Positions 56,414 through 64,000 of a DNA stretch of 64,000 nt are shown piece by piece. The notes under the pieces were generated by a model. It was given only the letters and a program-made list of their open reading frames with translations, did no database searches and was not told the origin of the DNA. The position numbers were made by a program, and so were the translations under genes. The stretch is from Scalesia atractyloides (lineage: Eukaryota; Streptophyta; Magnoliopsida; Asterales; Asteraceae): the NCBI GenBank assembly GCA_947069175.1, contig CAMTDV010000003.1:46277194-46341193 (forward strand), written 5' to 3'. Within the stretch, counting starts at the first letter, position 1, and every line of letters begins with the position of its first letter.

Positions 56414-56418
56414 TATCA

Positions 56419-57125
56419 AGCTTGTCGTCATCTTGAACTAAAGTCATCGCATCTAGAAACCGATATCGCATGTCGCGAGGCCCTGCGATGAAAGATGCAG
56501 GCAACACAATTCATTTTCCAACTCTGCTTGCATGAACCTCACCACCATTGACAAAATCCACAATACCTTGGTACAAGTCGGCCCGTATCTTTGCCTGGTT
56601 TCTCTCACAGAATTCTAAACATGACGTCTCAATCTTTATGTAAACATCTACCACAAACTATTGTAGCAGTCTACCATCGAACAGATGCACGTTTTCGGTA
56701 GATCGAATCTGGAACTTGTAATAATAATACTCTCGCATAGCCATGGTTGTTCTACCACTCCGTGTGTTAGCCTCTGAACGATGAAGATGTTTTAAAAACA
56801 AACAGTTAATAAATAAAACGCATTAGGGTATTTTTATGATCGTCACTTAAAAGAAAAATAAATTGTTGGTACCTTCCATTTCTCCTTCGATGTTATCATT
56901 GTTGCGAACCTCATTGGTCGATACTCCATGACATGGTATGTTGGCATGCCAACCCGACTCACCGTTAGGAAAAAATAGAGGATACGACAATGGATCGTAA
57001 CAACTGAAGTACAGCTGAATAGCTTGGCTATATTGAGATCTACCGTAAATAACAATACTTTGTTTATACGAAGTGATATTGTCGTTACCTTCAACCCAAA
57101 TACCAGCAAACAATATAATGGTCAA
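56419..57125 (-). pseudogene. Helitron Rep region, first part
   Basis: Minus-strand reading gives AGIWVEGNDNITSYKQSIVI, then YDPLSYPLFFPNGESGWHA (57125-56847), and after a frame change TTMAMREYYYYKFQIRS, LLQQFVVDVYIKIE, IVDFVNGGEVHASRVGK, a stop, LPASFIAGPRDMRYRFLDAM and VQDDDKLD, ending at the solo LTR. These are the standard Helitron blocks leading into the HUH core. It carries at least one stop and one frameshift. Confidence 0.87.
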
Positions 57126-57475
57126 CTATAAGTAAGTAAAATAAGCAATGATATTAATGATTGTAATTAATATAAAATTTTATGTTGAAGAAAGTAACAA
57201 TTCAGTTGGCCAAACAAGGTCAAATAAAGTCAAACTACTGATGAGCCAACATCTGATGGAATAAAGCCAAACCTCTGATGACTTTGATAACCTCTGATAG
57301 AGTAATAATATCATATGCTAGACAAACACTGATAATGTTGCTAACATCTGATGGAGTAATAACATCAGATGTTAGGCAAACACTGTTGGTGGTAGAAAAC
57401 CATTGCTGAGTATAAAATCAGTAGTTATTGACTCTATGGTTAAATCAGTTCAACCGAAGTCTTCAAAGTGACCCT
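57126..57475. repeat. Helitron-associated repeat, copy inside the coding region
   Basis: Contains TAATAACATCAGATGTTAGG, TGGTGGTAG and CTGCTGAGTATAA-like words, shared with 39908-40054/51157-51270 and 58560-58810. It stands between two Helitron coding blocks and may be an intron: the minus strand offers GGGTCAC near 57470 and TTACTTATAG near 57130. Confidence 0.65.
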
Positions 57476-58101
57476 TTAGTTGTCCAGAGGTCCTAGTTCC
57501 GCAAGTCTTCGAAATGTATCAGCATATGGGTTTGTAGAAAGAACGCGTGTCAAAATCTGAGTAATACGTCGATCAAGATTTGGCCATTGGAGTCTGAGAT
57601 CTAACTCAGCATCAGGATCATAAAAATACAACTGCATGTACCCAGGGGTTCCATCCCTCAGAACTAATTGGTCGATTTTGTGATATATTCCTCTATGTGC
57701 ACGAAAAGTATATACACCGTCTCTCATATTGCTCAATGTATCATCCAACGTTACTCCCATTGAGGCAAAAGAAAAATTGGTGTTATAAGCACAAATGTTT
57801 TGCCTAAAAATATTTCCAATTTCATCTTGCGATGTGAAAAGCCGGTGTAATTCCTCTGGAATTTTTGAATTTGCTAACACAGTTTTCTCACCCATACAAC
57901 AAAAGGTATCAAACTCAAATGGAAAACGTTTTGCTCCACAATCAGGACATGCACCCTGTTCTTTTAAAACACGATGCTCACTAGGTACACGATCGTAAAC
58001 AAAGTTATATGGATCATCTTCTACGTTCTCATATTAGAAGGAAGGCTGATCAACTACATCACAAAATTGAGGTAAAAGTCTACGCGGTTGAGTTTGAACA
58101 C
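57476..58101 (-). pseudogene. Helitron protein, N-terminal zinc-like region
   Basis: The 139-residue frame 57895-57476 (FRQNICAYNTNFSFASMGVT, then HKIDQLVLRDGTPGYMQLYF) extends upstream to about 58100 across one stop near 58035. It includes CPDCGAKRFPFEFDTFCC, the Cys cluster usual near the start of plant Helitron proteins. The reading ends LAELGPLDN just before the repeat at 57475. The start at 57895 is internal; the true beginning lies across a small intron at 58102-58184. Confidence 0.85.
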
Positions 58102-58184
58102 CTAAAAAAGTCATTGTGTTAAGTAATGAAGGTTGTTAAAGATGTCAAGTTCGACAAAGAAATCATTATTAAATAAATAGAAAC
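58102..58184 (-). other. Probable small intron of the Helitron gene
   Basis: The minus strand begins GTTTCTATTT after CACGAG and ends TGACTTTTTTAG before GTGTTCAAAC. 83 nt, AT-rich, pyrimidine tract before AG. Coding-like sequence lies on both sides. Confidence 0.55.
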
Positions 58185-58517
58185 CTCGTGATGTTCTAGG
58201 CACGACTTCATCAATTACAGAGGGGAATGTGCTTGACGCATTTTCATTGGGCATTTGGGTAAATTGAGCAATATTAGTATCTAAACTTCTTAGGGTGTCC
58301 TTTCTGTTGATCTATTACTCATTAAAGATATTGATGATGAACTTCTGGAGACCTCACCACTTCCAAATTTCAAGACTTTGTTATTTTCTTTGCGTGCAAC
58401 ATAGTATCTTTTGTTATACTCTTTTCGTTTTTCGGCTCTAGTAGATGCACTCGAGCCAGAAGCATGATTAAGATGCTTTGGTTGTCCGGTATTCATTGTA
58501 AATTGATAAAGTGTCAA
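58185..58517 (-). pseudogene. Helitron protein, first exon region
   Basis: The 75-residue frame 58517-58290 contains STRAEKRKEYNKRYYVARKE, a basic helix, then a Ser-rich stretch. The likely start is the internal Met of MNTGQPKHLNHASG at about 58496. A frame change near 58310 leads to NENASSTFPSVIDEVVPRTS, which runs to the splice site at 58184. Basic N-termini of this kind open many plant Helitron proteins. Confidence 0.6.
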
Positions 58518-58559
58518 ATACCTTGCAAATTAAATAAAAGATAGATATAATAGACAATG

Positions 58560-58810
58560 AGATAAAGTCAAACTACTGATGAGCCAACATATGAAAGAAT
58601 CCTTGCCAAACCTCTGATGAGTTTGTTAACCTCTGATAGAGTAATAACATCAGATGTTACACAAACACTGATGATGTTGCTAACCTCTGATGGAGTAATA
58701 ACATCAGATGTTAGGCAAACACTGTTGGTGGTAGCCAACCACTACTAGACAACCACTGCTGAGTATAATATCAGTGGTTAGTCAATCAGTGGTTTGTCAT
58801 CGGTGGCTTT
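58560..58810. repeat. Helitron-associated repeat, upstream copy
   Basis: Two AACATCAGATGTTA words, TGGTGGTAGCCAACCACT and ATCAGTGGTTAGTC. The palindromic AACATCAGATGTT is present in each copy of the family. Confidence 0.75.
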
Positions 58811-59027
58811 GCTATAAAACATGATTAAAATTAAACAACAACAAATTTAAATTTAAACTAATACCTAATTGAAAGTAAAACAACTACATGATTAATATTC
58901 AAACTAATTCGAGAAAAAAGAGTACATGGAAATAAAATTAAGTAACCCATAATAAAACATTAGATAAACCATATAATATATCATTATCATCATCACTGTG
59001 GTGGAGGCAGCCATCATCAAAATTGTT

Positions 59028-59433
59028 CTAAGGTTCCCAAACCATTGCTTCATCCAACGGTGGTTCGTATTCCGCCCCAGGGTCAGTTTCGTACCCTTCA
59101 GCCCAACTCGTCAGTTCTTGTGTTTGACCGGGGTTTTCGACATGAGGGCGGTTTGAAGGTGGAGGATGTTGTGGTGGTACATGAGTGTTTGCCACCGGAC
59201 GGTGATGCCCCTCCCTAATTCGTAGTCCACCAAATTGTAGTTGAGCAAAGGTATAGTCATACGCCCAATTCAACTCTTCATCTGTCAAAAAACCATGGAT
59301 CATCATGTTGAGGGTTTGTCACCCACGGGGGGTTTGTCACCCCCGGAATTGGATAAGGCGGAGGGTTTGTCACCGGCGGAGGGTTTGTAACCGGCGGAAT
59401 TGGATAAGGCAGAATTGGATAACCACCACCCAT
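59028..59433 (-). other. Proline-rich unassigned ORF, frameshifted
   Basis: A first reading from 59433 (MGGGYPILPYPIPPVTNPPP, with repeated VTNPP) changes frame at a T-run near 59290 to a 92-residue frame (59306-59028) holding LTDEELNWAYDYTFAQLQFG and a Pro-rich middle, ending LDEAMVWEP. I recognise no domain. Its place upstream of the Helitron gene, on the same strand, allows a captured host fragment or an accessory ORF. The DNA of the Pro-rich part is a short GGGTTTGT repeat, so part of the reading may be repeat-derived. Confidence 0.35.
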
Positions 59434-60008
59434 AGCTCCCAGTTAAAATGTGTTCACAGTGGATTCTGAACTAAAAAATCAATTCTAAGGAAATATAAAA
59501 ATAACTTGGTTATATATAAAGAAAAATTTGAAGATTTATAAATTAACTTTACATATTTAAATTTTTATATAAGAATTATTTCTAATTACAGCTGTATATA
59601 AAGATATTACTTACAAACCAAACCAATGAATAAACATTGTGATAGCTATGTTTATAGCAGTTAAAAGTTATAAAACAAACCAATAAAAAGGAGAAAGGTT
59701 ACAATAATGCAAGACCCAGAAGTAGAAAAGCTTACAACAATGCAACACCCAGAAGTAGGAATGCTTACAACAATGCACTCTGGACTATAATGTGGAGTGA
59801 CGGTGGAATCTTACAGATTTGTAGAGCTCAAAGCATGCTTTACCACCCCACCCAGTCACTGTTTGCTTTACAGCTGTAAAAGCAACTGTAAAAGCAAGAC
59901 TGATAGATTAAGTAGTAAAAAATCTAAAGGATTGCAGTACAAAATGAAAAGATTCTCTGACTTAGGGAGTTGGTATTTGAAAAGGTTAGTATTTCACAGC
60001 TATTAAAC
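59434..60008. other. No gene seen; short 30-bp repeat inside
   Basis: AT-rich sequence. At 59703-59780 a unit with CCAGAAGTAG and GCTTACAACAATGCA occurs about 2.5 times. A plus-strand ORF (59797-60006) has no recognisable content. Confidence 0.55.
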
Positions 60009-62798
60009 TGTCACACCCTGGATTTCCAACCAAATCCATACATCGGTGGGCTCGGGTGGGGAATATCGTGACGTAAAGTTGATATCATCATAGTCAATTA
60101 AACACAGCACATCAGAAGTCTTGGATTTAAATTACTATTTCAAACCAAATGTTCGAAATACAAAATAATATACAGGCTCGTAATAGAAGATCCATAGGCG
60201 GATCATAAATTGTACAAAGAAAGAATATAAAACAGACTTTGGGCGGATCTATGATTGATCCTCTTATCACTACCGAGCACTTCCAGCCTATTTTCGTATT
60301 GTACCTGCAAACTTGGTCTTTAAAAATACGTCAGCTTTCCCAGGTAAATACACCCAACTGACTCATTTTGAAAACATTTGAAAATGATTAAGTGCACAAA
60401 GGCACAAAATCTTTTATAACTTGGGAAAGTTGACCTTGCAACCTTGTTAACAGATTCACATGTTTGTCCATACATACAGGGCCCAGTACAAAAACCGAGA
60501 CATGATTAACGTACACACCACTTAAGAACTCACGAAAGAGTTATCCCCAACAAGTGTGGGTAGTTGCATTTGAGCGTCTGTCAGGTGTATGCCTACACCC
60601 TACGCTAAGGTCATGGCCATTATCTAATGTAATGAGCCGAGGATATCCATGACACGGTAGTTAACCCCCGATGTTTAAGTTATCAAACAAAACTGATTAA
60701 AATGAAATATGCAGATTTACTAGCCACTAATCGACATTCATTGATCCCATTTCGGACCAAGCGGTAATAATTACCGTATCCCAAGCCCGTATAAGGGAAT
60801 AAGTCGAGAGTATTTACCTGAGCTATTCTTCGTTTAAACGCAAGATTTATTAACTCAGCCGTACACAAAAGTACTAAGTGCAGATAGCATTTACTGGCAA
60901 GTCTCTAGTCTGGATTATGGCATAAGCTAACCAATTAAATACTAACGGTCTTGTTTAAGTCATAGACTTAGACCGAGAAGTGTACATGATCAAAACGTAT
61001 ATCGCTTGATTAAACGATGATCGGATAGAATGTAGTTTAAACACGATACGTATTTTGACTTATATAATATGGGTGAACTATAAACATTCTGGATTTTGAG
61101 ACTTAAATGACAAGGTTAGAACCGTTTCGGTTAATTTTAGTAAACTAGTTATATATGCTTAATCGTACGCATATTAGCGATATCGGGTAACCGGATAAGT
61201 CATGGACAAGTTCTATACGCCACTACATTTTGAATAAGTTGTAATATCAGTAGGATATCAACTTATATGCCCGTTATGGTTATAAAGTGAAACTATGCCT
61301 CGTAAGGGCGTTTCGGTAATTTTATACCATATAAAAGGAACTTGAATATAATTTAATGTTATAACTATAAGTATTCTAGAAAAATAATTAATTTATGATA
61401 TAATATCAGTAGGATATCAATTATATGTGTAATTTATATTTTATGACCAAAATATGCACCGAATGGGCATTTTGGTCATTTTACACATAGTTTATAAATT
61501 ATTTGGGATTTTGAGTTCATATCATATACCTACTATAAAAATTTTTAAAATAAGTTTTAGAATCAGTAGGTAACAAGTCTTGTTAGTAAATATGATTTAA
61601 AATCATACTATGCGCTGAAATGGCGCTTATGTCGTAAAATGACGATTTGTGTGATGTTTAATGAAAACTGATGTTAAGGTTAGGTTAATATGTCTTAGGT
61701 ATGTTATTTAATATAACGTATCAATAGCTAAAAGATTTACTTTGAAAAGATGTGATTAACACCATTTTATAAGCCACAAGGGCCTTATCGTCATTTATCG
61801 ATATATTACAAGGACTTGCTTATAAACTCAGTTTATAATCTGTTTAACATCCCAAATAATCCTAATTATAATATTACATTAGTAGTAAACTTATTTTCAA
61901 GTTCATTATCTTTTAAACCTTATTTTATGTAAAATGGACATTTTAATCAAAATGGCATAATTACGGAACTTGTGCATAAACTTAGATTCTGATTATGATC
62001 ATGTGATATAACCTCAGAGGGTTATGCTACATTATATTATGATCATAATGTAACTTTAGATCAGTAGGTAACTAATCTAAATCGAATCAGAATCCAAAGT
62101 CAAAGCAGAAGTCAAACTTCGCGACTTTCGGTTGCGAACCGACCCTAGAACTGAAATTGACGAGCCGAGCATGTTCTTACATATTCTAATAATTATTACC
62201 AACTTGTTTAAGTGTCAAAACTGGTTTCATAACATATATAAGATCAAATTATAATATTTCCGAAAAATGACCTGTTTGACTTTTTAATATAATAACTTTG
62301 ACCCATCAATTGGTCTAGCAAACGTGATCTTCAGGAGGTGCCCTTTATAGGGACTAACACCTACCTTATTACAATCACTTAGCCATGTTCATTATGAACA
62401 ATGGCTGGACCATAATGGTCTTAACCGAAAGTCATAGTGTTTCCGTAAAACGCTTGACTTTTGGCTATAAAAGCCTATAAACAAAAATGCAAGAGCAAGG
62501 AACACTTACAAGAGGTTCCTATAATGCAATAGAACTAAGTTTGATGCTCCTTTCAGTTAGGAACTTCCAGAGGAGGGAGATAAAGTTGTGAATGAGAAAG
62601 GTGCAAGTTCAAATGGTGAACCTTGACACCTATTTATAGTTGGAGAGCTTGAAGGGGGTGATGCCAGGTGTTAAGGGGTGTAAGAGGAAGCTTACAATTG
62701 ACCTAAAACGTGGCATAGTAGCTCGGAAAGCCATGGTTTCGAATCAAATGATTTTTGGCAATTTGTGTGGAGGCCAAGGCAATTTTCTGCAGATACAG

Positions 62799-62820
62799 TC
62801 CTCTCGCGCCCCGCGAGAGG
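62799..62820. repeat. GC-rich hairpin in the 3.4 kb LTR
   Basis: CCTCTCGC/GCGAGAGG with a five-base loop. A partial second copy of CCTCTCGCGCCCC follows about 30 bp later. Confidence 0.7.
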
Positions 62821-63129
62821 CACAGGGCATACCTCTCGCGCCCCTCGAGCGCTCCATAGGCAGATTTGAAGTTTGTCACTTTTAGCCTCTCAACTTTTTA
62901 AAACCTCCTAAAACACCTTTTTAGCATATTTAGCCCTCCGTAACCAACATTTGGCATACCCGGGAGTATGCCCGGACATTGTCGAGCTCTCGGTTCGTTA
63001 AAAGGTCACTCAGAGATATAAATTAACATGTTGACACTTTTAACCCCTCCATTATCCAACTTTCACATATTTACAGAATTGAACCCTTTCGTCCAACAAA
63101 TGGGACATATGAGAGTTAGGACATCATAA

Positions 63130-63360
63130 AGGATCACTCAGAGGCTCATTATAAGCATGTTGACTCCGATGTCACTCAGAGGCTGGGCATGTTGACACAA
63201 CGTTCACTCAGAGGCCAAGTTTTAGCATTTTGACACTAATGGTCACTCAAAGGCTATGTTTTTAAGCATGTTGACACTAATGGTCACTCAGAGGCTCGGT
63301 TTATGCATGTTGACATCAGAAGATCACTCAGAGACTTAGTTTGAGCATGTTGACGCTTTT
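63130..63360. repeat. Tandem GGTCACTCAGAGGCT-type repeat
   Basis: About six units of roughly 35-50 bp, each with CACTCAGAGGC and AGCATGTTGACAC, near the U3 end of the 3.4 kb LTR. Confidence 0.85.
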
Positions 63361-63559
63361 AGTCCCTGTTAGTCTTTAATAGACTAAAAATAAAAATATA
63401 ACAAGTGTCGTTATATTATTGACACGATTTTACAGGGTGTTACATAAACCAAACCTGGTACTTAGAAGAGTAACTAAGAATATGTCAGTTTAAGGTAGAT
63501 TGTAACTAATTGTAACTTAAAGGTTTGGTATTGAAAAGGGCTCTATTCATGACAGGTGT

Positions 63560-64000
63560 ACGAAAAGTTGACTATAACATCAGTGGTTAGTGAGTCAGTG
63601 GTTTTGCATCAGCGGTTTCTGATCAGTGAGTCAGTGGTTTGCATCAGTGGTTGAATCAACGGTTTTTCATCAGCGGTTTCTGATCAGTGAGTCAGTGGTT
63701 TGCATCATTGGTTTGCATCAGTGGTTAGTGACTATAACATCAGTGGTTAGTGACTATAACATCACTGGTTAGTGAGTATAACCTTGGGAGTATAACATCA
63801 GTGGTTTGCATCAATGGTTAGTGACTATAACATCAGTGGTCAGATGGTTTTCTTGGGAGTAGTGTTATTTTTGATGAGTTGGGTGAGGTTGGTCTGCGTA
63901 CAAGTGTGGATATTTTTGATGAGTTTGTTGGTGTGTTAGCAGTGGTTTGTCATCAGTGGTTTGCATCAGTGGTTTCTGATCATTGGAAAGGATTACAAAC
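63560..64000. repeat. CATCAGTGGTT short-unit repeat running off the window
   Basis: Dense, irregular repetition of CATCAGTGGTT, GTGAGTCAGTGGTT and TTAGTGACTATAA. The same words occur at 51180-51260 and 58770-58800 beside the Helitron, so this is probably the same or a related element. Confidence 0.8.

Larger units (their letters stand above)
51157..59310 (-). mobile_element. Helitron, degenerate, with Rep and PIF1-type helicase
   Basis: Rolling-circle transposon on the minus strand. In coding order it has an N-terminal basic region (58517-58290), a zinc-like region (58030-57476), a middle part (57125-56430), the Rep HUH domain (54377-54004), the Tyr region (53908-53580), a linker (53631-53109) and the helicase (53108-52375). 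Coding is broken by stops, frameshifts, a solo LTR (54383-56413) and repeats. Termini (5' TC, 3' CTRR with hairpin) could not be fixed; the right border given is approximate. The related left part continues at 39908-40054 beyond the Tekay insertion. Confidence 0.88.
60009..63444 (-). mobile_element. Solo-LTR-like insertion of 3436 bp
   Basis: Starts TGTCACACCCTGG and ends CAGGGTGTTACA, flanked by the target duplication TAAAC (60004-60008 and 63445-63449). This is a Ty3-type long LTR in minus orientation. A minus-strand TATA box (CTATAAATAGG) lies near 62630-62640. There is no gag or pol reading, PBS or second LTR inside, so a solo LTR is the best call; a non-autonomous element is the alternative. 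It also holds a hairpin at about 62799-62820 and a tandem at 63130-63360. Confidence 0.85.

Noticed and set aside
62640..62885. 81-residue plus-strand ORF in the 3.4 kb LTR
   Set aside because: Single open frame in the U3-side LTR sequence, opposite to the inferred LTR orientation, with no domain.

Overview
The window is plant nuclear DNA made almost entirely of layered transposable elements. I found no host gene, rRNA gene or functional tRNA gene that I would defend. The mix points to a eudicot with a large repeat-rich genome: Copia and Ty3 elements primed by initiator-Met tRNA, a chromodomain Tekay/Del-type Ty3 element with 2.8 kb LTRs, an eroded Helitron, and Sirevirus-like 3' regions with an env-like ORF. 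Asteraceae is my best guess, from remembered repeat families only.

Layout. 1-5691: minus-strand Copia element (integrase, protease, gag, PBS, LTR) running off the left edge. 5692-8697: plus-oriented long LTR of a Ty3 family called here A. 8700-9869: left part of a decayed env-like ORF. 9870-21796: minus-oriented family A element (long 3' LTR carrying a MITE, lost pol, gag remnants, PBS, start of the 5' LTR), interrupted by a second Copia copy (14740-18567). 21797-22190: right part of the env-like ORF. 22514-24249: directly duplicated LTR plus polypurine tract of a Sirevirus-like element. 25010-32850: nine tandem units of about 0.89 kb. 33231-37980: LTR element whose only ORF is a long, broken, unassigned one. 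38008-39907: third Copia copy. 40055-51156: recently inserted Tekay/Del-type Ty3 element with matching 5-bp target duplications. 39908-40054 plus 51157-59310: minus-strand Helitron (Rep and PIF1 helicase), split by the Tekay element and by a 2.0 kb solo LTR (54383-56413). 60009-63444: another solo-LTR-like insertion. 63560-64000: a CATCAGTGG-type short repeat like those around the Helitron.

How the parts act together. Nothing here forms a host pathway. The elements work as insertion sites for each other, and the order can be partly read: the solo LTR sits inside the Helitron Rep domain, the Tekay element sits in Helitron-associated repeats, and Copia copy 2 sits inside the family A element. 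The Tekay element is the youngest dated piece because its two LTRs are nearly identical.

The most unusual signals are four tRNA-like modules in the Tekay LTR, three of them in a diverged tandem of about 170 bp with D-arm-like hairpins stretched to 10-11 bp; the nine-unit array in which every unit repeats a polypurine tract and a short ORF; and leaders of unrelated elements that each reiterate their own short palindromic motif. All coordinates and motif readings were made by eye; no alignment or database search was run.
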